Source of the DNA: Anaerovibrio sp.
Lineage (GTDB): Bacteria; Bacillota; Negativicutes; Selenomonadales; Selenomonadaceae
DNA: 46,307 nucleotides
Assembly (NCBI GenBank): GCA_017475925.1
Contig: JAFVER010000178.1
Span: forward strand, 1-46,307
Direction: 5' to 3'
Shown here: piece by piece, positions 23,102 to 31,415 of the stretch
Position numbering within the stretch: the first letter of the stretch is position 1
How the letters are laid out: each line of letters begins with the position of its first letter
Position numbers and translations under genes: made by a program
Notes under the pieces: model-generated
The model's input: the letters and a program-made list of their open reading frames with translations, nothing else
Databases searched by the model: none
Told to the model about the DNA's origin: nothing

Positions 23102-24026
23102 ACAAAAATTGGTAATCGGAACCCGCAGCAGCCAGCTGGCATTGTGGCAGACGGATTATATTGCTGCCCGTCTGACAGAGGTATATCCAGCTCTGCATAT
23201 TGAAAAGAAGCTGATAACCACTCAGGGAGATAAGATTTTAGATGTGCCCTTGGCAAAAATTGGCGGTAAGGGATTGTTTACCAAGGAATTGGAAGCAGCC
23301 ATGCTTTCCGGGGAAATTGATATAGCGGTACACAGCTTAAAGGATATGCCGGCCGAGGTGCCAAAGGGGCTAATGATTGGGGCAGTAACTAAGCGGGAGG
23401 ACCCTTTTGATGTATTGGTAAGTCCTAAATACAGGCTGTTTAAAGCTCTGCCTGTGGGGGCCAAAATTGGTACATCGAGTCTTAGACGAAGGGCCCAGCT
23501 TTTAAGTAAACGCCCCGATTTAAATATATGCAGTCTCAGAGGCAATGTTAATACACGTCTGAAAAAGCTGGTGGACGAGGACTTTGACGGGATAGTTTTG
23601 GCATCAGCCGGATTAAAGCGATTGGGACTTGCCGAGCATATAACAGAGGTTTTAGATACCTCCATCTGTCTGCCGGCGGTGGGCCAGGGGGCTTTGGCTG
23701 TGGAAAGCCGTCAGGAGGATGTGGAGGTTAATGAGCTAATCCATTGTCTGACTGATAATGACACACTGGTTTGCACCAAAGCAGAGCGGGCTTTTTTACA
23801 GCAGGTAAAGGGTGGCTGTCAGGTACCGGTGGGAGTGTATGGACAGATAAAAAACAACCAGCTGCTGGTGAAGGGTATAATAGCCTCCCTGGATGGTAGC
23901 CGGCTTTATGGTGGCGATGTAAGCGGACCACCAGAGAATGCCACTGCCCTTGGGATGGAGCTGGCGGAAAAGCTGTTGAATAATGGTGGCAGGGAAGTGC
24001 TGCGGGAGCTAGGGATAGATTTATAA
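23094..24026 (+). CDS. hemC: Hydroxymethylbilane synthase (porphobilinogen deaminase)
   Basis: This 310-residue enzyme polymerises four porphobilinogens into hydroxymethylbilane on a dipyrromethane cofactor. Motifs are IGTRSSQLALWQTDYI, DKILDVPLAKIGGKGLFTKE, IDIAVHSLKDMPAEVP, GTSSLRRRAQL, SLRGNVNTRLKKL, and the cofactor-binding Cys in VKGGCQVPVGVYG. ATG 23094 follows GGAGGAGG (23080-23087) and lies in the end of hemA. Confidence 0.97.
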   Translation: MSKQKLVIGTRSSQLALWQTDYIAARLTEVYPALHIEKKLITTQGDKILDVPLAKIGGKGLFTKELEAAMLSGEIDIAVHSLKDMPAEVPKGLMIGAVTKREDPFDVLVSPKYRLFKALPVGAKIGTSSLRRRAQLLSKRPDLNICSLRGNVNTRLKKLVDEDFDGIVLASAGLKRLGLAEHITEVLDTSICLPAVGQGALAVESRQEDVEVNELIHCLTDNDTLVCTKAERAFLQQVKGGCQVPVGVYGQIKNNQLLVKGIIASLDGSRLYGGDVSGPPENATALGMELAEKLLNNGGREVLRELGIDL

Positions 24027-24105
24027 CTCGGTGAGAATTGGAATATTTTCCTTCTTTGAAAAAATTTTGAACAAGGGCGTTATAGCCTTAAGGAGATATA
24101 TATAG

Positions 24106-25623
24106 ATGGCAGGGAAAGTTTTTTTGGTAGGGGCCGGGCCAGGGGATTATCGGCTTTTGACGTTAAAGGCCTGTGATTGCCTGAAAATAGCCGATACAGT
24201 GGTATACGACCGGCTGGCTGACAAGCGGATTTTACAATATGCGTCAAATAAAGCGGAGCTTATTTATGTGGGTAAGGCATCAAGTCAGCATACCATGACC
24301 CAGGATAAGATTAGTCAGCTTCTGGTGGATTTGGCCAAGGCCGGAAAAACGGTGGTACGCCTAAAGGGGGGTGACCCTTTTGTATTTGGCCGGGGGGGCG
24401 AGGAAGCACTGCTTTTGCAGGAGAATGACCTGCCCTTTGAGATTGTTCCCGGTGTAACCTCGGCTATCTCAGTGCCGGCTTATGCCGGTATTCCAGTGAC
24501 CCATCGGGGAGTAGCGGCCTCCTTTTCGGTTATTACCGGGCATGAGGACCCCACTAAGGAAGCCTCGGACATAAATTGGAAAAGCCTGGCTACGGCCACT
24601 GACACATTGGTGTTCTTAATGGGGGTGGCCAACCTGTCCACCATAGCAGCTCAGCTCATTAATAATGGTCGGAAAGCTGACACTCCGGTGGCGATTATCA
24701 GATGGGGTACCAAGCCGGGGCAGAAGGTGTGGATAAGCACTTTAGCTGCAGTAGCTGACATGGCCCAACGGGAAGGGATTAAACCGCCTTGTATAATTCT
24801 GGTAGGCGAAGTGGTAAAGCTTCGGCAAAGCTTGACGTGGTTTGATAATGTAGCCATGAAGCCATTATTTGGTAAACGGGTTTTGGTAACCAGGGCCCGG
24901 ACTCAGGCCTCCAAGCTGACGGCTGCTTTAGAGGAAATGGGAGCCGAATGTATTGAGGCCCCAGTTATAGCTGTAGCAGACCCAAGGGATAACTACCGGG
25001 AGCTGGATGGCGCCATTGATGGATTGGATGAATATCAGTGGATTATTTTCACCAGTACCAACGGCGTTGAGCATTTTTGGTCAAGGCTGGAGTATAAAAA
25101 AAGGGATGCCAGAGCACTTTATGGAAAAAAGGTATGTGCCATTGGGGCGGCTACGGCCCAAGTCCTGGCAGAGCACGGCATCAGGGCAGATGTGGTGCCG
25201 GCAAGATATCAGGCCGAGGGGATTGTAGAGGCACTAAAAAATGAATTGGCAGCTGGGGATAATATTTTAATACCGAGAGCGGCGGTGGCCAGAGAGCTGT
25301 TACCAGCAGCCCTTTCAGCGGCCGGAGCTAATGTGGACGTGGTGCCGGCCTATGAAACAATAATGGGGGATTTGGCCTCGGATGATATAAATGAACAGCT
25401 GAAAAAGGGTGATATTGATGTGATTACCTTTACCAGCTCATCTACGGTGGTAAATCTGCTAAAAATAGTCCCAGCTGTAGAGCTGTTAAAAAACGCCAGG
25501 CTGGCAGCCATTGGGCCTGTTACGGCTGAGACAATGGGAAAATATGGGCTAAGGGCTGATATTGTGGCCGAGGAATATACCATTGAGGGATTAGTCGAAA
25601 GCATAAGGAGGTATTATCTGTGA
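24106..25623 (+). CDS. cobA-hemD: Uroporphyrinogen-III C-methyltransferase / uroporphyrinogen-III synthase fusion
   Basis: This 505-residue fusion begins with a SAM-dependent methyltransferase (about 1-245): VFLVGAGPGDYRLLTLKA, VRLKGGDPFVFGRGGEEA, PGVTSAISVPAYAGIPVTHR, TLVFLMGVANL. It makes precorrin-2 from uroporphyrinogen III. Residues about 250-505 are a HemD domain (GKRVLVTRARTQASKLTAAL, WIIFTSTNGVEHFW, ITFTSSSTVVNLL) that cyclises hydroxymethylbilane. The fusion is common in Firmicutes and funnels the pathway to siroheme or cobalamin. AAGGAGATATAT precedes ATG 24106. Its TGA overlaps the hemB GTG. Confidence 0.97.
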   Translation: MAGKVFLVGAGPGDYRLLTLKACDCLKIADTVVYDRLADKRILQYASNKAELIYVGKASSQHTMTQDKISQLLVDLAKAGKTVVRLKGGDPFVFGRGGEEALLLQENDLPFEIVPGVTSAISVPAYAGIPVTHRGVAASFSVITGHEDPTKEASDINWKSLATATDTLVFLMGVANLSTIAAQLINNGRKADTPVAIIRWGTKPGQKVWISTLAAVADMAQREGIKPPCIILVGEVVKLRQSLTWFDNVAMKPLFGKRVLVTRARTQASKLTAALEEMGAECIEAPVIAVADPRDNYRELDGAIDGLDEYQWIIFTSTNGVEHFWSRLEYKKRDARALYGKKVCAIGAATAQVLAEHGIRADVVPARYQAEGIVEALKNELAAGDNILIPRAAVARELLPAALSAAGANVDVVPAYETIMGDLASDDINEQLKKGDIDVITFTSSSTVVNLLKIVPAVELLKNARLAAIGPVTAETMGKYGLRADIVAEEYTIEGLVESIRRYYL

Positions 25624-26591
25624 TTGAGCAAAAGCTTCGTCCGCGGCGGCTGCGGATAAATGAACAAATCCGGTCTATGATACGGGAAACAACCTTGTCA
25701 GTGAAGGATTTTGTTTACCCGATATTTGTAGTTCCAGGAGAAAATATAAAGGAAGAAATTCCCAGTATGCCGGGGTGTGATCACCTGTCAGTGGATAGGG
25801 CTGTGGAGCTGGCAAAAAAAATCTATGCTTTGGGTATACCGGCAGTAGAGATTTTTGGCTTGCCGGAATACAAGGATGAAATAGGCTCCAGTGCCTGGGA
25901 TATGACTTCGCCGGTACAGCGGGCTATGGAGGCCATCAAGAAAGCTGTGCCGGAACTGGTTATTGTAGGGGATGTATGCCTTTGTCAATACACCAATCAC
26001 GGACATTGCGGCAAGCTGTGTGGTCATTATGTGGACAATGATGAGACGCTGAAGCTGCTGCAAAAGGTCGCCCTAAGCCAGGCTCAGGCCGGGGCGGATA
26101 TAATTGCTCCCTCGGATATGATGGATGGTCGGGTGGCGGCTATTAGGGAAATTTTGGACGAAAATAAATTTATTAATGTATCGATTATGTCCTATGCTGT
26201 TAAATATGCTTCGGGGTATTATGGGCCCTTTAGAGATGCGGCGGACTCGGCGCCACAGTTTGGCGATAGGCGGGCCTACCAAATGGACCCCGCCAACAGT
26301 CGGGAGGCCATGAAGGAAGTGGAGCTGGATTTGGCTGAGGGAGCCGATATTATTATGGTGATGCCGGCCATGGCCTATCTGGATGTGGTACGGCAGGTAA
26401 GGGAATATATAAATCATCCTGTGGCAGTGTATAACGTAAGTGGTGAATATTCTATGGTAAAGGCCGCCGCAGCCAATGGCTGGATTGACGAAAAGCGGAT
26501 TGTCTTGGAGACCCTTACCGGTATGAAACGGGCAGGGGCGGATATAATAATCACTTATCATGCCATTGATGCTGCGGAGTGGCTTGGGTAG
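25620..26591 (+). CDS. hemB: Porphobilinogen synthase (delta-aminolevulinate dehydratase) with the Schiff-base lysine replaced
   Basis: This 323-residue enzyme condenses two aminolevulinates to porphobilinogen. It aligns almost without gaps to E. coli HemB as I recall it. The zinc cysteines are at 120, 122 and 130 (DVCLCQYTNHGHCG), the first active-site lysine is Lys195 (SYAVKYASGYYGPFRDAA), and the metal/aspartate loop APSDMMDGRV is present. In the family signature GxDxxMVKPxxxY the sequence is GADIIMVMPAMAYLD: the invariant Schiff-base lysine is Met248 (ATG at 26361-26363, one base from AAG). GTG 25620 has AAGGAGG 8 bases upstream and overlaps the previous stop (GTGA). The gene otherwise looks intact and under selection. 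Confidence 0.95.
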   Translation: MIEQKLRPRRLRINEQIRSMIRETTLSVKDFVYPIFVVPGENIKEEIPSMPGCDHLSVDRAVELAKKIYALGIPAVEIFGLPEYKDEIGSSAWDMTSPVQRAMEAIKKAVPELVIVGDVCLCQYTNHGHCGKLCGHYVDNDETLKLLQKVALSQAQAGADIIAPSDMMDGRVAAIREILDENKFINVSIMSYAVKYASGYYGPFRDAADSAPQFGDRRAYQMDPANSREAMKEVELDLAEGADIIMVMPAMAYLDVVRQVREYINHPVAVYNVSGEYSMVKAAAANGWIDEKRIVLETLTGMKRAGADIIITYHAIDAAEWLG

Positions 26592-26601
26592 TATTCTTAT
26601 A

Positions 26602-26656
26602 GACAATACACCTGGCGTGCTATGATTTGTCAATGTGGAAGGTTTAAGTAAGTACC
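26602..26656 (-). repeat. Dispersed composite repeat, left part (diverged copy 3)
   Basis: On the plus strand CACCTGGCGTGCTATG, CAATGTGGAAGGTTTAAG correspond to the complement of the left part (CTTTCCACATGCAT..CATAAATGC..GGTGAATG) with several changes. It fills the 86-base hemB-hemL gap and ends before the hemL ribosome site (GGGGAAAGGA). Confidence 0.5.
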
Positions 26657-26677
26657 CTATGGGGAAAGGAATATTGT

Positions 26678-27994
26678 ATGTTAAATTTAGAAAAATCAGC
26701 TGCGGCATTTGCTGAGGCAAAAAATTTAATGCCAGGTGGAGTAAACAGTCCAGTGCGGTCTTATCGTAATGTGGATTGTACTCCCCCTTTTATTGAGCGG
26801 GCTGAGGGAAGTCACATATATGATATTGATGGTAATGAATACATAGACTACGTGGGCTCCTGGGGGCCAATGGTGGTAGGTCATGCTCATCCGCAGGTTG
26901 TAAAGGCTTTGCAGGAGGCTGCAGTCCGGGGAACCAGCTACGGGGCACCAACATTGTTGGAAAGTCAGCTGGCAAAGCTGGTTATGGAGGTTTATCCATC
27001 CATTGAAATCATTCGCATGGTAAATTCCGGCACTGAGGCCACCATGAGTGCAATCAGAGTGGCCCGGGGCTTTACCGGTAGAAGCAAAATCGTAAAATTT
27101 ATTGGTTGTTATCACGGCCATAGTGATTCTCTGTTGGTAAAGGCCGGCTCCGGGTTGGCTACCTTTGGGGTGCCGGACAGTCCGGGGGTGACAAAGGGCA
27201 CTGCCAGCGACACCATAGCCATTCCATATAACAACAGGGAAGCCTTTGCTGAGGTAATGGATAAATATGGTGACGAAATTGCCTGTGTCATTGTGGAGCC
27301 GGTAGCTGGAAATATGGGATTGGTGCTTCCACAGCCAGGCTATTTGGATTTGCTTAGAAGTCTTACTCGGGAAAAAGGAGCATTGTTGATTTTTGATGAG
27401 GTGATGTGTGGATTCCGGGCTTCATTAGGTGGTGCCCAGAAGGCATATGCTGTAAAGCCTGATTTAACCTGCTTGGGTAAGATTATTGGTGGTGGGTTGC
27501 CGGTAGCGGCCTATGGCGGTCGGGCAGATGTAATGAATTGTGTGGCACCGGCTGGTCCCGTATATCAGGCAGGAACTCTGTCGGGAAATCCACTGGCCAT
27601 GACAGCTGGTCTGGAAACCCTTAAAATCATTACTGCGGAGCCAGAGCCGGGGGAGCCGGATTATAGCCGAGTTTTGACCATTAAGACTAAGAAACTGGTA
27701 TTAGGAGTCGCCGCCAAAGCAAAGGAGGCCGGTGTTCCTTTACAGGTGCAGCAGGCCGGCTCCATGTTTGGCTTTTTCTTCAATGACCATGAGGTGGTGG
27801 ACTATGAGACTTCAGCAGCATCAAATCAGGAGGCCTTTAAAATATGGTTTATAGCCATGCTGGAGCAGGGGATTTATTTAGCACCATCACAGTTTGAAAC
27901 CCTGTTCATGTCCGGGGCTCATACCGATGAGGATATTGATCGAACTGTTGAGGCTGCTGGAGTGGCTTTGAAAAAAGTTTCAAAAATATATTGA
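26678..27994 (+). CDS. hemL: Glutamate-1-semialdehyde 2,1-aminomutase
   Basis: This 438-residue PLP enzyme converts glutamate-1-semialdehyde to 5-aminolevulinate, directly after HemA in the C5 pathway. Motifs are LMPGGVNSPVRSY, the substrate/PLP loop MVNSGTEATMSAIRVARG, YHGHSDSLLVKAGSG, the PLP Asp in LIFDEVMCGFR, the Schiff-base lysine Lys268 in CLGKIIGGGLPVAAYGG, and AGTLSGNPLAMTAGL. The length is normal. It closes the tetrapyrrole cluster; no hemE/hemF/hemG/hemH genes for protoheme are present in the window. Confidence 0.97.
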   Translation: MLNLEKSAAAFAEAKNLMPGGVNSPVRSYRNVDCTPPFIERAEGSHIYDIDGNEYIDYVGSWGPMVVGHAHPQVVKALQEAAVRGTSYGAPTLLESQLAKLVMEVYPSIEIIRMVNSGTEATMSAIRVARGFTGRSKIVKFIGCYHGHSDSLLVKAGSGLATFGVPDSPGVTKGTASDTIAIPYNNREAFAEVMDKYGDEIACVIVEPVAGNMGLVLPQPGYLDLLRSLTREKGALLIFDEVMCGFRASLGGAQKAYAVKPDLTCLGKIIGGGLPVAAYGGRADVMNCVAPAGPVYQAGTLSGNPLAMTAGLETLKIITAEPEPGEPDYSRVLTIKTKKLVLGVAAKAKEAGVPLQVQQAGSMFGFFFNDHEVVDYETSAASNQEAFKIWFIAMLEQGIYLAPSQFETLFMSGAHTDEDIDRTVEAAGVALKKVSKIY

Positions 27995-28001
27995 TAATCG
28001 T

Positions 28002-28030
28002 TTGCAATACCTTCTACTTTGTGCTATTAT
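28002..28030 (+). promoter_or_regulatory. sigma-A-type promoter of the OmpM-like porin gene
   Basis: TTGCAA (28002-28007) and TATTAT (28025-28030) have exact 17-base spacing and lie 45 bases before the porin start codon. Confidence 0.75.
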
Positions 28031-28074
28031 CTTTTTTGCGAAGATATAAAGCATTATAGGAGGTATTATTTTTT

Positions 28075-29433
28075 ATGAAAAAGGGGCTTGTAACGGCAGT
28101 ATCTACTGCATTAATAATTGGCGCAGCCAGCACATCCTTTGCGGCAGTGAATCCGTTCAGTGATGTACCGGCAGACCATTGGGCTTACGATGCTGTAAGC
28201 CAGCTACAGGAGGACGGAGTAGTAAATGGGTATGTGGATGGAACCTTCCGGGGCAACCAGCTTATGACCCGTTATGAAATGGCTCAGATAGTTGCTAAGG
28301 CAATGGCAAAGCAGAAAAATAACGGCTTTAGTGGTGCAAAGACAGATAAAGCAATGGTGGACAAGCTGATGGTGGAATTTAAGGATGAATTGACTAATCT
28401 TGGCGTCCGCTTAGATGATATTGAAAAACGACTGGATAATGTAATATGGTCTGGATCCGTTGCTTATGAATATAACAGTGACAAGAGTGACTGGCGTGAT
28501 GGCGGCCGTTCCACCGGACAGAAGATGGTGCTGACCCTGACTCCTACCATGGCAATAAATGACCGGTGGACAGCTCATGCCACCATGGAGTACGGCATGG
28601 ATGTCAATGCTGCCCACAACTCAACAGCTGGTGATGAGGTGCCATACAATGGTTCATATTTCAGCGTAAAGGAAATATTTGCTGAAACAGATTTTTCGGA
28701 TAATGGTAACATCATGTTAGGTCATGTTCCTATTGAGTCTGAAGCTGATGGCGGTATGGTAATAAGTGATGCTATTGCAGGTGCCCAGGTTTCCTACGGT
28801 GACAAGTGGAAGGGAATTTTACGTGTCGGCCGGTTCAATTTTGACCCTGGCAAGCACAGCAATGATGATGGGGTATTAATTGGGGATCCAGCGGCTAATT
28901 CCCCGGTTTCTGGTTATGGCTCCTTGGAAGTGCTGACATCTACGGACAAATACACCTTTGGGGCGGCGTTTCATATGTTCCGCAGCTCCAAACTGGGTGA
29001 ATACATGGCGCTTGCAAATTACACCGATAACACCATGAATATATGGAGTGTTGGAGGCTCCTATAATTTTACCGATAAGATTAGTCTGGCAGCGGCTTAT
29101 GCGAAAAATACCAAGGGCTCTGGCGTAGATGCTTCCATGAAGCGGGCTTACAATATCCAGTTGTCCTATGGTGAGGCTGTTCCTGAGACTCCAGGCTCCT
29201 TCGGGGTATATGCTGCCTATCGTTACCTTACCCGGGCAGCTGCTCCTAGCCCGGCCTTTGATGGAGTAATGGCAACCGGCGATCAAAACCAAAAGGGCTG
29301 GGAATTTGGTGTGGCCTATACACCATTTACCAATGTGGTAGGGTCTCTGGCTTATTTCAAGGGCAAGGAATTTACCGCTACTCAGGAAACCAATGGGCAG
29401 AAATACTTCGGCAAGCTGGAATTCATGTTCTAA
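28075..29433 (+). CDS. OmpM-like SLH-domain outer-membrane porin
   Basis: The product has 452 residues. A signal peptide (LVTAVSTALIIGAASTSFA) is followed at about 25-80 by one SLH domain (PFSDVPADHWAYDAVSQLQE, then GYVDGTFRGNQLMTRYEMAQ). A short coiled coil spans about 95-125 (LTNLGVRLDDIEKRLDNV), and a beta-barrel with alternating aromatic strands ends in FGKLEFMF with the usual terminal Phe. In Negativicutes OmpM/Mep45 proteins the SLH domain binds polyamine-modified peptidoglycan and the barrel sits in the outer membrane, tethering the two. AGGAGG precedes the start. It has its own promoter and terminator and is probably highly expressed. Confidence 0.92.
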   Translation: MKKGLVTAVSTALIIGAASTSFAAVNPFSDVPADHWAYDAVSQLQEDGVVNGYVDGTFRGNQLMTRYEMAQIVAKAMAKQKNNGFSGAKTDKAMVDKLMVEFKDELTNLGVRLDDIEKRLDNVIWSGSVAYEYNSDKSDWRDGGRSTGQKMVLTLTPTMAINDRWTAHATMEYGMDVNAAHNSTAGDEVPYNGSYFSVKEIFAETDFSDNGNIMLGHVPIESEADGGMVISDAIAGAQVSYGDKWKGILRVGRFNFDPGKHSNDDGVLIGDPAANSPVSGYGSLEVLTSTDKYTFGAAFHMFRSSKLGEYMALANYTDNTMNIWSVGGSYNFTDKISLAAAYAKNTKGSGVDASMKRAYNIQLSYGEAVPETPGSFGVYAAYRYLTRAAAPSPAFDGVMATGDQNQKGWEFGVAYTPFTNVVGSLAYFKGKEFTATQETNGQKYFGKLEFMF

Positions 29434-29443
29434 CAAAAATGAT

Positions 29444-29488
29444 AAAATCCTGCATATCAGATATGAGGCTGGTATGCAGGATTTTTTT
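29444..29488 (+). terminator. Rho-independent terminator of the porin gene
   Basis: AAAATCCTGCATA (29444-29456) pairs with TATGCAGGATTTT (29473-29485), followed by TTT, 10 bases after the stop codon. Confidence 0.88.
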
Positions 29489-29490
29489 AA

Positions 29491-29664
29491 CCCAAGCTTC
29501 CCACATGCATAGTTGATGCATTTATGTCAGGTGAATGTCCAGTGCTCTAGTGCGGAGCATTCTCACGCTACCCCCCCCCACCGGTTGCTATGGTTCTACG
29601 CTAACAGGTGCTAGTGCTCCCATCCTCTTAGGTGGGAGTTAAGTGCCCATAAGCTTAGGATCAA
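29491..29664 (+). repeat. Dispersed composite repeat, left and middle parts joined (copy C)
   Basis: This copy shows that the left motifs (CTTCCCACATGCATAG, GATGCATTTATGTCAGG) and the middle motifs (CACCGGTTGCTATGG, CTACGCTAACAGGTGCTAG, CTCCCATCCTCTTAGGTGGG) belong to one element. The right-end hairpin seen in copies A and B is missing. The remaining 136 bases to hsdM are AT-rich; TTTATTATAG at about 29770 may contain its -10 but the -35 is unclear. Confidence 0.75.
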
Positions 29665-29800
29665 AATATCATTGTGTCAATGCACTAGAAACGGTAAAAA
29701 TATTATCAGCGCAAATTGAGCTTAAAAAATGTACATGATAAAATACTACTGTATGCAAATAAATTAATGCTTTATTATAGAAAACATTTGGGGGTAAATT

Positions 29801-31414
29801 ATGGCATCGCAGGAATTAAATCAGGCTCTTTGGGGAGCGGCCAATGTTATGAGAAGCACCATGAGTGCTGATGAATACAAGGATTATCTGTTAGGACTGG
29901 TATTCTATAAGTATCTTTCGGACCGTCAGCTTTATGCAGTGGTGGATTTATTGGAGGACCGCAAGCCTGAGTCGCTGGATGAGGCGCAACAGATTTATGA
30001 GGAAGCCCGTAATGGTGGTGAATGGGAAGATTTGGCAGCTGAGCTGGAGGAAAGCTATGGTTTTGCCATCAAGCCTGAATACACCTTTACGGCATTGTAT
30101 AAGGCCATAAATGACAGGACCTTCACCACCGACCAGCTGCGTCAGGCCATGCGTGATATTGAGCAGGGCGGCCAGATAGTTCGTGGGCAGAAGCCTTATG
30201 AAGACCTTTTTGAGGAATTTGAAATTGATTCCAAGAGCCTTGGTACAACCCCTGCCAAGCGTAATGCCATGCTTTCTGATGTAATGAAGGAGCTGGCCCA
30301 TATCGATTTCACCCAGTATGGTGCGGATGCCCTTGGCGATGCTTACGAATATCTTATTGGACAGTTTGCCGCCGGCTCCGGCAAGAAGGCTGGGGAGTTC
30401 TATACCCCACAGGCCGTATCTGAGCTGATTACCAGAATAGTGACCATGGGCAAAGCGGATAAGCCGGGCTTTTCCCTGTATGACCCTTGTATGGGGTCAG
30501 GTTCCCTGCTTCTTCAGGCCAGAAATTATATAAGTGGGGACTGCCGAAGCAGTATTCAGTTTTTCGGGCAGGAGTTATCCCATACAACCTATAACCTGGC
30601 CCGCATGAACATGATTCTTCATAATGTGCCATTTACTCATCAGCATTTTCGAAACGGTGATTCTCTTGGTGATGATTGGCCAACCGAGGAACCTACTAAC
30701 TATGATGCTACTGTAATGAATCCACCATATTCCCAGCACTGGAGCGCAGCTGCCGGGTTCCTTACTGACCCTCGTTTCCAGAGCTATGAAAAACTGGCCC
30801 CGAAATCCAAGGCTGATTTCGCTTTTTTATTGCATGGCTTCTACCATCTGAAAAATGATGGTACTATGGGAATTGTCCTGCCGCATGGTGTGCTGTTCCG
30901 TGGGGCTGGGGAAGGTACTATCCGTAAGCATTTGCTGGAAAATGGCAGTATTTATGCCGTTATTGGCTTTCCAGCCGGGATTTTCTTCAATACTGGTATC
31001 CCTACCTGTGTAATTATCCTTAAAAAAGATAATAAGGACCGTAGTGTATTGTTTATTGATGCTTCCAAGGAGTTCCGTAAGGATAAGGCCCGTAATTTCA
31101 TGGACCAAGAGCATATTGATAAGATTGTGGAGGCCTATAAAAACAGGCAGGATATTGACAAATTTGCTCATTTGGCTACCTTTGAGGAAATAAAGGAGAA
31201 TGATTATAACCTGAATATTCCTCGCTATGTGGACACCAGCGAGCCAGAGCCGGAAATAGATTTGGCTGCTGTAACGGCTGATATGGAAAGCATTGATGCG
31301 GATATAAAAAATACCAGCAGTGAGCTGTTGGGGATGATGAAAGACCTGACCTTTGCAGCTCCAGAAGTCGGCGCTTCGATGGCAAGGCTTATGAAGGTAT
31401 TGCAGGAGGGGTGA
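29801..31414 (+). CDS. hsdM: Type I restriction-modification methyltransferase subunit
   Basis: This 537-residue adenine methyltransferase has the N-terminal helical HsdM domain (about 5-150: LWGAANVMRSTMSADEYKDY), the linker GEFYTPQAVSELI, SAM motif I in YDPCMGSGSLLLQ, the catalytic NPPYS (motif IV, in TVMNPPYSQHW), and FPAGIFFNTGIPTCVIIL. It pairs with HsdS to methylate the recognition site and with HsdR for cleavage. GGGGGT precedes ATG 29801. It is the first gene of a colinear six-gene unit ending with hsdR. Confidence 0.97.
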   Translation: MASQELNQALWGAANVMRSTMSADEYKDYLLGLVFYKYLSDRQLYAVVDLLEDRKPESLDEAQQIYEEARNGGEWEDLAAELEESYGFAIKPEYTFTALYKAINDRTFTTDQLRQAMRDIEQGGQIVRGQKPYEDLFEEFEIDSKSLGTTPAKRNAMLSDVMKELAHIDFTQYGADALGDAYEYLIGQFAAGSGKKAGEFYTPQAVSELITRIVTMGKADKPGFSLYDPCMGSGSLLLQARNYISGDCRSSIQFFGQELSHTTYNLARMNMILHNVPFTHQHFRNGDSLGDDWPTEEPTNYDATVMNPPYSQHWSAAAGFLTDPRFQSYEKLAPKSKADFAFLLHGFYHLKNDGTMGIVLPHGVLFRGAGEGTIRKHLLENGSIYAVIGFPAGIFFNTGIPTCVIILKKDNKDRSVLFIDASKEFRKDKARNFMDQEHIDKIVEAYKNRQDIDKFAHLATFEEIKENDYNLNIPRYVDTSEPEPEIDLAAVTADMESIDADIKNTSSELLGMMKDLTFAAPEVGASMARLMKVLQEG

Positions 31415-31415
31415 T

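Noticed and set aside
26073..26720. Minus-strand open frame (215 codons) opposite hemB
   Set aside because: Antisense to conserved HemB residues; no start signal.
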